From contig SZZY01000003.1 of NCBI GenBank assembly GCA_009830035.1, forward strand, positions 124,001 to 188,000: DNA of 64,000 bases, in the 5' to 3' direction. This DNA is from Pantoea sp. Eser. Its GTDB lineage: Bacteria > Pseudomonadota > Gammaproteobacteria > Enterobacterales > Enterobacteriaceae. Of the stretch, positions 41,874 through 51,794 are shown piece after piece. Numbering within the stretch: the first letter of the stretch is position 1; each line of letters starts with the position of its first letter. A program made the position numbers and the translations under genes. The notes below the pieces were generated by a model that was given only the letters and a program-made list of their open reading frames with translations, did no database searches and had not been told where the DNA came from.

Positions 41874-42109
41874 CTATGCAGACTGCCACTCACTTTCAAC
41901 ATCTGCCTTCGCTTTAGAGAGAATGACTTTATTATCATCCACCTCTTTTGCCCAGCTGAAGGGAATAATGTGGTGTTTTCCGCCCGCTTCAGGATCGCTT
42001 TTTGCCAGCTTGATTTTATCGTCGCCTTAAAATGATCAACAATCCCTACGTGCTCACCATTAACATCAACGACCTGAGCGTGGTCTAAAACTTGTGATTT
42101 ATCTACCAT
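41874..42109 (-). pseudogene. DUF2171 (PRC-barrel-like) stress protein, one frameshift
   Basis: The ATG at 42109 has an AAGGAG site nine bases upstream, which rules out the ATG at 42130. MVDKSQVLDHAQVVDVNGEH and VGIVDHFKATIK begin the DUF2171 fold. After a shift near 42020 the end reads AGGKHHIIPFSWAKEVDDNK and ESEWQSA in another frame. The family is small, cytosolic and stress-associated; its biochemical function is unknown to me. Confidence 0.65.
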
Positions 42110-42371
42110 GGTGATTTTCTCCTTATTCATTTGTTAGGTCATTGCCTCAGACAAATTAAGCTTGGTTGCTAACGGTGAATTACGCCAGCATATTAACAAA
42201 ATGAAATATTTTACTCTGCTGCCAGATAAAATAGTGGCTTTGTCAGCTGACTGAATAAGACGGTTAATCATGGTCCTGATTGGCGTAGCGCCAGAGGATT
42301 TTTTGTTGTCGTCGCTAGCCAGTTGCGCAACCCGGGCTCGCGGCGCGCTGAAAGGCAGGTCCGGTCGGCGT

Positions 42372-42972
42372 TCAGACGGACTTTGCGACCATGCCGACGG
42401 CCGCCAGCAACATGATGATACCCGCCGAACGGAACAAAAAGCGCTGGGCGCGGGGGCGGGTTAAAAAGTGCCGAATCCGCAGCGCAGCCAGAATAAAAAC
42501 CGCGCCCACCAGCATTATGGCCCAGGTTTGCAGTGAAACCCTATCCAGCGAGATGACCAGCGGCAAAATAGCCAGGTAAAAGGCAATGGTTTTGGGATTG
42601 CCCAGTGTAATAGTCAGGACTGATAGCCACGCTGAAACCAGCGCTTTTCGGCTCGTCCGCTGATCGATATATTAATGGCGGGGGAACGTACTGCCAGAAC
42701 TGCCAGGCGAGGACGCAAAGATAGAGCGCTACCGCCCGGTTAATAAAGATAAAAATGGCGCTGTTGCTATGGGCAATCACCGCCAGGCCAAATACGGCAA
42801 CCGAAAGATAGATCAGGTCGCCTAAAATAAGCCTGGAGAGCATAGTAAAGCCGGTAATCGCGCCGCCGCTGACGCTGCGTGCAACCAGGGCGGTCATGCC
42901 GGAGCCAGGAATAGCGGCCGCCAGACGCAGTGCGGTGACATACGCGAGTATTTCAGTTGTACCTGACATCAT
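42372..42972 (-). pseudogene. LysE/RhtB-family amino-acid exporter (one frameshift)
   Basis: The start MMSGTTEILAYVTALRLAAA leads into a glycine-rich first helix and then LYLCVLAWQFWQ. After a shift near 42620 LTITLGNPKTIAFYLAILPL, the family hallmark, reads in the other frame, ending RSAGIIMLLAAVGMVAKS. Such exporters expel amino acids, often under a divergent Lrp/AsnC regulator, which is present at 43471. Confidence 0.75.
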
Positions 42973-43470
42973 TCACCTTATCATTTTAAGTTGAGTAAAA
43001 ATTAAAGTGCGCACGGTGAGCGGATTATTTAATCCCCGCTAAGTGCACCGCCATTATTACCGTGAGTGGTGCTTCAGGCGGTAGGGTTTTTATTAACAGC
43101 TCAACGAACGGCTATTGACAAAATAGTGTTAACCAGACGATTTATGCCCGGCTTCACTGCCTTTTCGCTGGCCTGAATAACTGCGCATCGGCACAGGTTT
43201 AATTATTGCGGGTGAGTATTGCGGTTTTAAACACGCGGTCGGTGATCTTCAAACCGTGCCTTAATTAACCCGCACCGGCGTTGCACCGGTTATTTTTCCG
43301 CTATCGCTTGCTGAATCACCTTATTTCCGGATAACCAGAACATGCCTCCGGAAAGCACAGACATTATGCCGCATGCTGCCGGGTATTTGTCACCTCAATG
43401 GCTTGCCCAATGGGCTAAATCAGGCAAGAATCACCCCTTATAAACTCAAAAAAGAAAGGAAATACCGTCG
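42973..43470. promoter_or_regulatory. Divergent region between LysE and Lrp/AsnC genes
   Basis: About 500 bp hold both promoters and presumably Lrp sites. No gene or clear operator is visible. An AGAAAGGA site precedes the Lrp start. Confidence 0.35.
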
Positions 43471-43956
43471 ATGGTCCTTGACCCGCAAGAAGTGAAAATA
43501 CTCCGGCTGTTGCAGGACAACGCACGGATGACCAATCAGGTGTTGGCCGACACCACCGGCATGTCAGCATCACCCTGCTGGCGCAAGGTGCGCAAGCTGG
43601 AAGAGGATGAGGTTATTGAAGGCTACCGGGCGGTTCTCAATCGTAAAAAAATTGGCCTCGGGGTGATGGTGTTTGTGCGGGTTTCCATCGACAGCCACAG
43701 TGAGTCTGAAGCGAAAAAGTTTGAGCAACAGGTCACCGCGCTGGCCGATGTGGTTGCCTGCTACAGCATCGGCGGCGATGCCGATTTCCTATTACAGGTG
43801 ATGGCTGCCGATCTGGATAGCTATGCAGATTTCGCGATGTCGGTGACCCGTCGGTTGCCGGGCATTAAAGAGATGCAGAGCATGTTTGTGTTAAAAGAGA
43901 TCAAGCCGTTAGTCGCTTATCCGGTCAACAGCGCGACCTCGCCACGCTTAGCATAA
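43471..43956 (+). CDS. Lrp/AsnC-family transcriptional regulator
   Basis: This intact 161-codon gene has the N-terminal helix-turn-helix ILRLLQDNARMTNQVLADTT then GMSASPCWRKVRKLEEDEVI, and a C-terminal RAM domain GLGVMVFVRVSIDSHSE to VVACYSIGGDADFLLQV. It probably controls the divergent amino-acid exporter. It survives although that target is frameshifted. Confidence 0.88.
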   Translation: MVLDPQEVKILRLLQDNARMTNQVLADTTGMSASPCWRKVRKLEEDEVIEGYRAVLNRKKIGLGVMVFVRVSIDSHSESEAKKFEQQVTALADVVACYSIGGDADFLLQVMAADLDSYADFAMSVTRRLPGIKEMQSMFVLKEIKPLVAYPVNSATSPRLA

Positions 43957-44145
43957 ACATCGTCGCGGACAGTCAGCGTGACAGAGGTGGGCGCGACGGC
44001 TGCCATCACGCGGTTCTGCCCTGATCCGCTTGAGCAACCTCTGATTTCCGGGCTTGCGTCGTCGCATCTCCAGCAAGCGCGCTATGCTGGTCAAATCAGG
44101 CCGCACCAGCAGCCGGCAACAAGTGCAACGTCCACAGGAGAAGGT

Positions 44146-44634
44146 ATGACAGCGATTGATTCAATTTCCACCGACGGCGGCGTCTGGATCAATCTGCCGC
44201 CGGTACATCATCTTGAGCAGGGCGAATTACGCCTTGAGACGGCGTTTAACAGCGATTTCTGGCAGCGCACTTGGTACGGTTTTGCGCGGCACAGCGGGCA
44301 CGTTTATGGATTCTGGATCGATGAGGACTTTACGGTACAGGTGCAGGTCAGGGCGGAGTTCAGCCAGCTGTACGATCAGGCCGGGCTGTTTATTCAGGAT
44401 GATGAGACGAACTGGGTCAAGGCGGGAATTGAATTTAATGATGACCAGCCGGCGACAAGCTGTGTGGTTACGCGCGCGAGATCAGACTGGTCGACCGGCC
44501 TGTTTCCCGGCGATCCGCGCGCCTTCTGGCTGCGGGCTACGCTGGTCAATGAGGCGCTGCGCATTCAGTACTCGACCGACGGAGAGCACTGGCCGCTGTT
44601 ACGCCTCTGTCCATGGCCAGGCCGTGCGCGGCGC
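44146..44634 (+). pseudogene. DUF1349 (concanavalin-like) protein, C-terminus deleted
   Basis: An AGGAG site precedes the ATG. The frame shows RTWYGFARHSGHVYGFWIDE, YDQAGLFIQDDETNWVKAGI and the DPRAFWLRATLVNEALRIQY region, typical of DUF1349 (YP lectin-like sandwich). The last ~35 residues are missing. At about 44630 the gene runs into the end of the convergent nitroreductase and continues only as antisense sequence. Function is unknown; carbohydrate binding is suspected for the fold. Confidence 0.65.
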
Positions 44635-45341
44635 TTAGTCGTGAAAGGTGACCGATTCGCTGAGATCAACCCGGTCCATTACCATCCGGTTGCCGGGTGC
44701 CTGCAGGTCGGGATAGCCAAACGAAATGCCGAACAGCAGTTTTTTGCTGTTGTCGATAGCCAGCAAACGGCGGATATCCTCAGCAAAAAAGCCCAGTGAG
44801 GTTTGTGGAATCCCGCCCAGCCCGTGTGCGGTCAGCGACAGCAGCAGGGTCTGGCCGTACATGCCGATATCGCCGGCAACCCGGACATCATCGCCAAACG
44901 AGGGCATAAACAGCAGCGCCACATGCGGGGCATTGAAGAACGAATAGTTATAACCCGCCGCCCGCTGCCGGCCCGCTTTATCCTCACGCGCCACGTTCAT
45001 CGCCTGATAATAGGCTTTGCCTTGGGCATTCTTACGTTCGCCATAGGGCCCATAAAACTGGTCCATGTCGAAGCTAAAGTCCGGGGTAAATATCCCCGCG
45101 TCATTCTGCTGGTGCAGCAGCGCCGAGAGGGCTGCCAGCTTCTCGCCAGAGACGATATGCGTCTCCCACGGCTGAGTATTACAGTTCGACGGCGCGCGCT
45201 GGGCATCCTCCAGCACCGATCGCAGCGTTTCCTGAGGCACCGGCGTCGGCAGGAATCCAAGGTAAGAGCGACGTTGCCGTACCATCCGTTTGAAACTCAG
45301 CTCACCGGCGTCGGATGCTGTGGGGGTGTTGATTGGGTCAT
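44635..45341 (-). pseudogene. Nitroreductase-family flavoprotein (frameshift near the start)
   Basis: A ribosome site AGGAG precedes the ATG at 45341 (MTQSTPPQHPTPVS), but the frame shifts near 45305 into FKRMVRQRRSYLGFLPTPVP. FMN-site features follow: AQRAPSNCNTQPWETHIVSG and GIPQTSLGFFAEDIRRLLAI, ending RVDLSESVTFHD. The family reduces nitro groups or quinones with NAD(P)H. Only the first dozen codons are out of register, so an internal start could still make protein. Confidence 0.75.
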
Positions 45342-45361
45342 TTCTGCTCCTTAGCCCTTTT

Positions 45362-45814
45362 TCAGGCGGTGATAGCACGGTTACGCGCCACGATTGCCGC
45401 ATGCGTCAGCTCCCCGGCTGACATGAACTCGTTGATCAGCGCATCCCGGTTGTGTGGCGTGCGGTCGCGGTCGGCGGCCTGCAGCGCGGTAACCAGCGCG
45501 GGGCAGGACAGTTCAGTGCAGTAGGCGGGCGTACCCGGCTGCTGACGCCATGAGTCGCTCAGCGAACCCGCGTCAACCGCATCAAAACCGGTCGCGTCAA
45601 CTAGCGTCATTGCCACGGCTTTCGCCTGCGGATCGTCACCGGCTACCGGAATTGCTAGGCGATCGGGCTGACCCGCCGGCTGGCCTTTTTCGGCCAGCGT
45701 CTGAATCGAGTTAGGACCACGGGAGTTTGCCAGCCGGAGGGTGTGACCGGCGGCGGCCAGTTTGCGTGCCAGGGTTGCGCCGATATTGCCTGCGCCAATG
45801 ATGCTGATGTTCAT
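45362..45814 (-). CDS. NADPH-dependent F420-reductase-like oxidoreductase with a large in-frame deletion
   Basis: MNISIIGAGNIGATLARKLA and LRLANSRGPNSIQTLAEKG begin a normal NAD(P)-binding protein. The reading then jumps to PDRLAIPVAGDDPQAKAVAM, with a typical C-terminus DATGFDAVDAGSLSDSWRQQ, PGTPAYCTEL. The frame is open at 150 codons, but relatives have about 220-230, so roughly 75-85 residues of the middle are gone. The Rossmann core is broken, so it is likely non-functional despite having no stop. Confidence 0.65.
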   Translation of the reverse strand: MNISIIGAGNIGATLARKLAAAGHTLRLANSRGPNSIQTLAEKGQPAGQPDRLAIPVAGDDPQAKAVAMTLVDATGFDAVDAGSLSDSWRQQPGTPAYCTELSCPALVTALQAADRDRTPHNRDALINEFMSAGELTHAAIVARNRAITA

Positions 45815-45839
45815 CTTTTACCTCTTTGTCGATGGGGCG

Positions 45840-46273
45840 TTATTGCTGCGCCGGATGGGCGAAGTCGAGCAGGGTGTCGCGCAGCGCGGGCAGCTCCTGA
45901 TCCGACTGGTTGCAGGCGGATTTAATGCTGTCGGTAATCGACCACAAGGTTTGCTGCAGGGCGGCCCCCTGTTCGGTCAGGGTGATCAACACCCGTCGTT
46001 CATCATTACGGTCGTGGGTACGGACAACCCGACCGGCCGCTTCCAGCGCTTCAGTACCGGCGTAATGGTACCGGTATCCATGCCCAGCCGGGTCCCCAGA
46101 TCGCCGACGCTGCGTGGCGTCTCGCTGAACAGCTACAGCATCACCAGATATTGCGGGAATGTCAGGCCCAGCGGATCCAGAAAAGGTTTGTGCATCCGGT
46201 TCATCCGGCTGGCGGCGCCATACAGGGCGAACGACAGTTATTTGCCGATGTCGGCACGTGATTCGCGACTCAT
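45840..46273 (-). pseudogene. OhrR/MarR-type regulator (ochre, amber, frameshift)
   Basis: From the ATG at 46273 the reading is MSRESRADIGK, TAA (46240-46238), LSFALYGAASRMNRMHKPF, PLGLTFPQYLVML, TAG (46135-46133), then the helix-turn-helix SVGDLGTRLGMDTGTITPVL. A frameshift near 46040 moves the wing (VVRTHDRNDERRVLITLTEQ) to another frame. OhrR-type repressors sense organic peroxides by an N-terminal Cys. That Cys is absent here (FALYG instead of CFALY), so a different ligand is possible. Confidence 0.7.
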
Positions 46274-46569
46274 GATTTACCTTGTGTTTGATTATCTAGT
46301 GCAACAGACAAAAGTGTAGGGTAAGACACGCCGTGATTAAAGCGCTGTCAGCAGGTAATTTGTGCGGTCTGGCGTTTGCCGGGATCAGGCAGGGCCTACA
46401 TCACCCCCGGCAGGCAGCTGGAGCGATGTTGGAATCAGGTCTGTCAGGCGGCCATGCGACGGCACGCTTCAGCTTCGCTTATTCTGAGCCTGGGGAGGCG
46501 TATTGACAGAGACAATACGGGGAATGGGATATCGTGTTGCGGATGCATGCGGATGCAACAGCTGCGACG

Positions 46570-46821
46570 CGCTTAGCTTAAAGGAAGGATTTCCCTGCGG
46601 GAAAGGGATTTGTAGAGTGACCCACGTGACAATCCTGCGCCTGCGCGTTTGCCACCGCCGTCATGCCGCAATTTGCCTCAATAACGTGACGAAGCGACGG
46701 CATGAAAGCCTCCTTCTTCATCAATATCCAGAAAGGCCTGATGAAGATAGACCGACGCGAACGACGGATCGTCTTTAATCAGTTGAACCATTACATCGTC
46801 GTGCGGCAATGATTTAGCCAT
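46570..46821 (-). pseudogene. Antitoxin of a HigBA/RelE-type addiction module (frameshifts)
   Basis: MAKSLPHDDVMVQLIKDDPS and FASVYLHQAFLDIDEEGGF is the start of the 'putative addiction module antidote' family. The rest alternates frames: SLRHVIEANCGMTAVAN, then the helix-turn-helix GLSRGSLYKSLS, then EGNPSF. It follows the toxin remnant by 12 bp on the same strand. The order toxin-antitoxin fits HigBA-like modules. Confidence 0.55.
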
Positions 46822-46833
46822 AATATTTATCTC

Positions 46834-47170
46834 TTATTTCCTGCTCTTGTAGTCATTGATATAGGCAACGGCCTGGTCAATATCAGCATCCTGCTTTTTT
46901 TTACTACCACCGGGTCAAACAAGGCCCACGGCGCCATCAGCCGGATCGGTTACGGCGCTAAATAAAGTAGACGCGGTATCCTGGCCCCTGATCCATTCTC
47001 AGCTCTGACACGCTTTTCCGACAGGGTTTACAGTCCTCGTAGTGACCAGTGGCCATTCCGGTAACGCGCGTTGCTATCTTTGCCTTTGCCACAGTGTCTT
47101 TTAATTCACGCAAAAACGCATCAAAAGGGTTGCGGCCACCGGCTGTCAGGTAATTCTTAACCTTAGCCAT
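46834..47170 (-). pseudogene. RelE/ParE-type toxin remnant
   Basis: MAKVKNYLTAGGRNPFDAFL, RELKDTVAKAKIATRVTGMA and LRMDQGPGYRVYF match the addiction-module killer protein family, which inhibits translation by mRNA cleavage. After the stop at 46958 the C-terminal GGSKKKQDADIDQAVAYIND reads in another frame to 46834, so at least one shift or deletion lies between. With both partners broken the module is dead. Confidence 0.55.
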
Positions 47171-47495
47171 TATTGTAGCCTGTAGTTAACTATTCACAAG
47201 GCGTTGTATCCTCCGGGTTGCGGTTCGCAATGGATAAAGAGATTTTGATTTATCCATTACGCGCTAGTCTCTGTTCAATCTATTGAAAAGAAGGTGAAAC
47301 AAGGCGGTTTGGTTTTCTCTTAGCGCGACCTCCGGGAAATTCATCTTGCCCCGATTTCAGCACGGAATACAGAGGAGAAGCCGGTGCGCGCTGACCGGCA
47401 TTGCATATCTGCGCGTTATAGTCTTAATTATTAAGCCTCAATAAGCGGTGCCTTATTGCCCGTGAAAGACGACCGATGCCTTAACAGGGAACGCT
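47171..47495. other. Intergenic region, no gene recognised
   Basis: About 325 bp lie between divergent genes. It must contain the ydiY promoter; no specific site was identified. Confidence 0.3.
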
Positions 47496-48534
47496 ATGCA
47501 TCGCACCATCGGCCCGACACGACACCTGATCAGTCCGCTACTGACGGTCGGCCTCGTGCTCGGATGGGCAGACCAGGCCGCTGCTTATATCGTCTGGCTG
47601 AACAACGGCGACCGGCTGACCGGCACGGTGCGCTATCTGAGCGATGGCAAACTGGCGATAGAAACTGCCTATGCCGGAACGGTCAGCCTCGACTGGAACG
47701 TGGTCAGTACCTTGGCGAGCGAAAATCCGGTCAATGTCGAAAACAAAAAAACCGGCGAGCGCTATCAGGTCCGGCTCTTCGCCTCCGATCCCGGCTATAT
47801 CTGGGTGGAGCGCAATGAGCGTGAAGAGAAGGTCTCGGTAAAGCGCATCGACGAGTTTATGAAATCCAAAGTCCACACCGATCAGCTGTCGTGGACCGGC
47901 AACATCGACGCCGGCATGCATGAAGGTCAAAAAAGCTTCGACTAAAACCGACGATTAAAATTTCTCGCTCAATACCAAACTGGCGCAGGGCAAATGGCGT
48001 CACGATATCGGCGCGACCTACAACCGCGAGCAGGAGAATGAAGACGTCAATACCGACAACTACAGCCTGCGTTACGCCTTTGATTACCTGTTCCGGGAGC
48101 CGTTTTTCTGGCAAACCCGCGCCACCTACAAACGCGACTGGGTCGAGGATCTGTCGCGTCAGGCCCTGATAGGCACCGGGCCAGGCTACCAGCTGTGGGA
48201 CACCGAACTGAGTTCCTTCTCGGTATTGATACTGGGCGGGGCGTTTGGTTATGGCTACAGCGACGGGCGGGAAGAGAAACACTTTGGTGCCTCAGTACGC
48301 TGGAGCTATCAGCGTTATCTGTTGGGCAAATCGGTCACGCTCTACAGCAACGGTGACGTCGGCCATTCGCTGGATGACGATGGGGTCTTTACCCTGGATG
48401 CCGAAGTCGGCCTGCGCTACACCCTGACCTCGTGGTCAACCCTGCATCTCGGCTATCACCGCAACCTGGTGAACGGCACGCCGGATACCCTGAACGAAGG
48501 CACCTTCTCAACCGGCCTGGGGGTGAAGTGGTAA
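47496..48534 (+). pseudogene. ydiY: YdiY-like DUF481 outer-membrane beta-barrel protein (frameshift, ochre)
   Basis: A signal peptide ends near DQAAA. The soluble N-terminal part reads YIVWLNNGDRLTGTVRYLSD and PGYIWVERNEREEKVSVKRI. A one-base loss near 47942 and a TAA at 47956 (in DD-stop-NFSLNTK) interrupt it. The barrel then reads TDNYSLRYAFDYLFREPFFW, TRATYKRDWVEDLSRQ, GTGPGYQLWDTEL to STGLGVKW. E. coli YdiY is acid-induced and sits in the outer membrane; its exact role is unknown. Confidence 0.8.
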
Positions 48535-48637
48535 GGCAGCGGGCAGGGGAGATTGCAGCAAATTTTTACCGTTTTTCTCACGATCCCGGCGCGGCTTTGA
48601 CTAAGCTGCTGATACCGACAAAGGGAGAATGCAGAAG

Positions 48638-49603
48638 ATGATCGTAAGCAGCAGGGTCTATCGTCCGGGATGTGCGGGCGAAGAGGTGGATGTCGAGAAA
48701 ATCAGTGAGGTGATTAAGCAGCCGGATGCTTTTATCTGGCTTGGCCTGTGGCAGCCCGATCCGGCGTTCATGGAGAAAATCAAAGAGGAATTCGGGCTGC
48801 ACGAACTGGCGGTTGAGGATGCGCTTTACGCCCATCAGCGGCCCAAGATTGAGCATTACGGCGAATCGCTGTTTATTGTGGTTAAGACGGTGCGGGCAAA
48901 AGATGACAGCTGTGAACTCGGCGAAACCCATTTCTTTGTCGGGAAAAATTTCCTGATCAGCATCCGTCACGGCGCGTCAGAAAGCTACTCGCCGGTGCGT
49001 GAGCGGGCAGCAGAAAAACCGGTGCTGCTTAAGCTCGGACCGGGTTATCCGCTCTATTGCCTGCTCGACTTTATTGTCGATCGCTATGCGGAACTCTCGA
49101 CCTCGCTGAATGAACGGGTCGGGCAGACGGAGAACGATCTGTTCAAGAGCGAATTTGATCGTCAGTCGGTGCAGGCGGTCTACACCCTGCACCGTCATCT
49201 GCTGACGCTGCGCAACGCCGCGCTGCCGCTGGAGGAGATCTGTAATCAGCTGATTCACCTGCATGAAGATCTGATTCCGCGCCCGCTGCGGACCTATATC
49301 CGTGACGTGCAGGATCACGCCCGGCATGTAGTGACCGACGCCGAGGATATGCGCGAGATGCTGACCAGCGCCATGCAGGTCAACCTGGCGCTGGTGACGG
49401 TGCAGCAGAATGAGGTGGTGAAGAAGCTGGCGGGCTGGGGCGCGATTCTGGTGATCCCGACGGTGATATTCAGCATGTACGGCATGAACTTCGAACATAT
49501 GCCCGAGCTTAAGTCGCTGTATGGCTATCCGCTGGCGGTCGGCATCACCCTGCTGGCCTGCGGCGGACTGTGGGCGAAATTACGCCGTTCAGGCTGGCTG
49601 TAA
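48638..49603 (+). CDS. corA: CorA-like magnesium/cobalt transporter
   Basis: This is an intact gene of about 320 codons. The large cytosolic funnel domain is followed by two C-terminal membrane helices with the signature YGMNFEHMPEL after the first helix, and a basic tail KLRRSGWL. The ATG at 48638 has AGGGAG ten bases upstream; an ATG three codons earlier overlaps that site and is less likely. It ends in TAA. The protein forms a pentameric Mg2+ channel in the inner membrane. It may be a second CorA-like protein rather than the main housekeeping copy. Confidence 0.9.
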   Translation: MIVSSRVYRPGCAGEEVDVEKISEVIKQPDAFIWLGLWQPDPAFMEKIKEEFGLHELAVEDALYAHQRPKIEHYGESLFIVVKTVRAKDDSCELGETHFFVGKNFLISIRHGASESYSPVRERAAEKPVLLKLGPGYPLYCLLDFIVDRYAELSTSLNERVGQTENDLFKSEFDRQSVQAVYTLHRHLLTLRNAALPLEEICNQLIHLHEDLIPRPLRTYIRDVQDHARHVVTDAEDMREMLTSAMQVNLALVTVQQNEVVKKLAGWGAILVIPTVIFSMYGMNFEHMPELKSLYGYPLAVGITLLACGGLWAKLRRSGWL

Positions 49604-49739
49604 ACCAGCGGACTATTACCCAGCAGTTTATTTAAGCGCAGCGAGAAGAAGGGCGGATAATAAGCTTCTTCTTCAGGAAGGCCAGATTATTCTGCAGTGC
49701 AAATAAGCCTGACGTGGTGCTGTTTCTCTATATCGGTGC

Positions 49740-49762
49740 GCGGCTCAACTGGCCGCTTTTTT
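49740..49762 (+). terminator. Rho-independent terminator
   Basis: GCGGC, a seven-base loop and GCCGC are followed by TTTTTTA. It lies 137 bp past corA and is the only clear terminator between corA and the oxidase genes. Confidence 0.65.
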
Positions 49763-49868
49763 ATTTGTTCGCTACGCTGATAATACAATCTTATAACACC
49801 GCCGCCCTGGCGAAATAGAGTTTGCATGGCTGATATGCCGTAACGCATTTATACCCGGAGAAATACCG

Positions 49869-49964
49869 ATGACAAAACGGACTCACCCTCCGCGCTTATT
49901 AACGCCTGGCGATCGTCCATCGCTGCCCGTGCGAGGCGCTAAGGATAAGCCCGATCGTGACTGA
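49869..49964 (+). CDS. 31-codon small ORF upstream of the oxidase genes
   Basis: A good GGAG site lies seven bases before the ATG. The peptide is basic and proline-rich (MTKRTHPPRLLTPGDRPSLP), not hydrophobic, and its stop overlaps the GTG start of the cydA-like gene. It may be a translational leader or the truncated start of a lost gene. I do not recognise it. Confidence 0.35.
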   Translation: MTKRTHPPRLLTPGDRPSLPVRGAKDKPDRD

Positions 49965-50356
49965 CAGCGACTGGGTGTTAATCATCGCCCGGACGCAGTT
50001 TGCGCTGACCATGGGCATGCACATTACCCTCGCGGCGCTGACGCTGGGGCTGGCTCCTTTTCTGGTGTGGTTTGAAGCGCGCTGGCTGACGTGGCTCTAG
50101 CCAGCTGGCTTTGTCGCGCTGCTCAGGCTGGGTGGTGACCGAAGCCGGGCGTCAGCCGTGGACGGTATACGGCATGGTGCGCACCGCACAGAGCGTGTCG
50201 CCGCTGGCGCTCAGCACCACGCTCGGTATTTTCCTGGCGGTGCTGCTGATCTACGGGCTGGTGTTCGCCCTCGGCTTACACTATCTGCTGCGCCGGATTA
50301 AGGGTGAACTGCAGTCGGGAGAACCGGTGGTTATTCAGCTGAAAACGCCCAATTAG
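49957..50356 (+). pseudogene. cydA: Cytochrome bd-type oxidase subunit I (CioA/CydA), central part deleted
   Basis: The N-terminus IIARTQFALTMGMHITLAAL and GLAPFLVWFEARWLTWL is subunit I helix one and two. A TAG at about 50098 and a frame change follow. Then SGWVVTEAGRQPWTVYGMVR, containing the GRQPW quinol-site motif, and the last helix and tail are present. About 300 residues between, including most heme ligands, are missing. No activity is possible. Confidence 0.8.
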
Positions 50357-50365
50357 GAGTCCGCT

Positions 50366-51205
50366 ATGGCCGATCTCTCTGCGCTGATCATCTGTCTCCC
50401 GCTGCTGCTCTATCTGCTGATGGATGGCACCGACCTCGGCTTGGGTATGCTGTTTTTCTGGTTTCACGACGATCGGCAGCGCGAACTGATGACCCACAGC
50501 ATTCTGCCGGTCTGAGATGCCAATGAAACCTGGCTGGTGCTGGCCGCGGTCGGCTTGCTGGCGCTGTTTCCGCTGGTCTACAGCCTGCTGCTCAGCGAGC
50601 TGAGCGCGCCGCTGTTCGCCATGTTACTGGCGCTGGTGGTGCGGGCGATGGCGCTGGAGTATCGCGCCCAGAGCAGCACCTGCTTACGTCACTGGCTGGA
50701 CCGCATTATGGCCAGCAGTTCGGCGCTGGCGACCTTTATTCAGGGCTGGTGCGCCGGAATGATCATCAGCGCCCAGCCCGATGGACTGAGCTTGGTGCCG
50801 CTGATCAGCGGCGTAGGCTTAATGGTGATCAATTCGCTGCTGGCCTGCTGCTGGATCGGCTGGCGTATTGGCGACCCGGTGCAGCCGCTGGCCGAAGCGC
50901 AGAGCTGGCTGTGGTGGCTGCTTGCGCTGTTGGTATTTCCGATCGAGCTCTACCTTAACGCCGACATCTGGCAGCAAAGCTGGCAGCGCCCGCTGGGGAA
51001 AGTGGCCGGTGTGGCGATCGTCATCCTGTGGATCTCCTTGCTGTGTGGTCTTTATCCGTGGTTAGTGCCGCACCGTTTCACCCTCAGTGAGAGCGCGTCA
51101 TCACCGGCCACTCAGGGGTTTGTGCTGGTGGGTGCGGCCATCGCCATGCCGCTGACGCTGCTTTATCACAGCTGGTCGTTCTGGATTGAACGACGCGGTA
51201 AATAA
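50366..51205 (+). pseudogene. cydB: Cytochrome bd-type oxidase subunit II (one opal codon)
   Basis: The start MADLSALIICLPLLLYLLMD, then GTDLGLGMLFFW, is classic CydB/CioB. The conserved PVWDANETWLVL block has TGA (50513) at its first Trp; the frame is open on both sides. At 279 codons it is shorter than the 335-380 of relatives, and the middle has probably lost helices. Subunit I beside it is mostly gone, so the oxidase is defunct. Confidence 0.8.
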
Positions 51206-51273
51206 ATCAACGCCCGCTATGCTTTAGGCAGGGTGCCGTTCGGAGGGTTGTATTGACAGGAGGCGAGGCAACG

Positions 51274-51782
51274 GTGAAAAAGAGCAAATCAGCCGTCGGA
51301 TCACCCGATAAAAGAAGATGTCCGCTGGATACGCCGTGAATGGCTGATTCAGCGCGTCGGCGAGTATCTCCTGATCCTGCTGGTGATTCTCGGCGCGTGC
51401 GGACTGTTTTCAAAAGGGGGTGCTGAGTAACGGCAGTGTCGTGTCGCCGGATGGCGCGATTCAGGTGGAATATGAACGTTTTGGCCGGGTCCAGAGCAAT
51501 ATAGACATGACAATCCGCATCAAATCACCGACGGCGGAGCGGTTCAGCGTCACCCTGGGTCAGGGGGCGCTGGATAATCTGCAAATTCAGACGCTGCAGC
51601 CGCAGCCGCTGGAGGCGATTACCCTCGGCAGCGATCTGCGGCTGATCTTCTCGTCGCGCGATACCGGTCCGGATCACGCCATCTGGCTAGGCCTGCAGCC
51701 ACGCGGTCCCGGCCGCATTGCCGTCAGCGTCAGCAGCGGCGATCATCCGCCGGCCCGTTTCACCCAATGGATTTATCCCTGA
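51274..51782 (+). pseudogene. Unknown membrane-anchored protein beside DUF421 gene (two frameshifts)
   Basis: A GTG start behind AGGAGG gives VKKSKSAVGSP. In other frames follow EDVRWIRREWLIQRVGEYLL and the single hydrophobic segment ILLVILGACGLFSKG, then an open periplasmic-looking domain (VVSPDGAIQVEYERFGRVQS, ERFSVTLGQGALDNL). I recognise it only as a protein that often precedes YetF/DUF421 genes. Topology suggests one inner-membrane anchor with an outer domain. Confidence 0.5.
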
Positions 51783-51794
51783 CAGGAGCGCTTT

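Noticed and set aside
45762..46319. 185-codon plus-strand frame opposite the MarR-type gene
   Set aside because: The minus strand gives a recognisable OhrR/MarR protein in pieces; the plus frame is open only because of codon bias.
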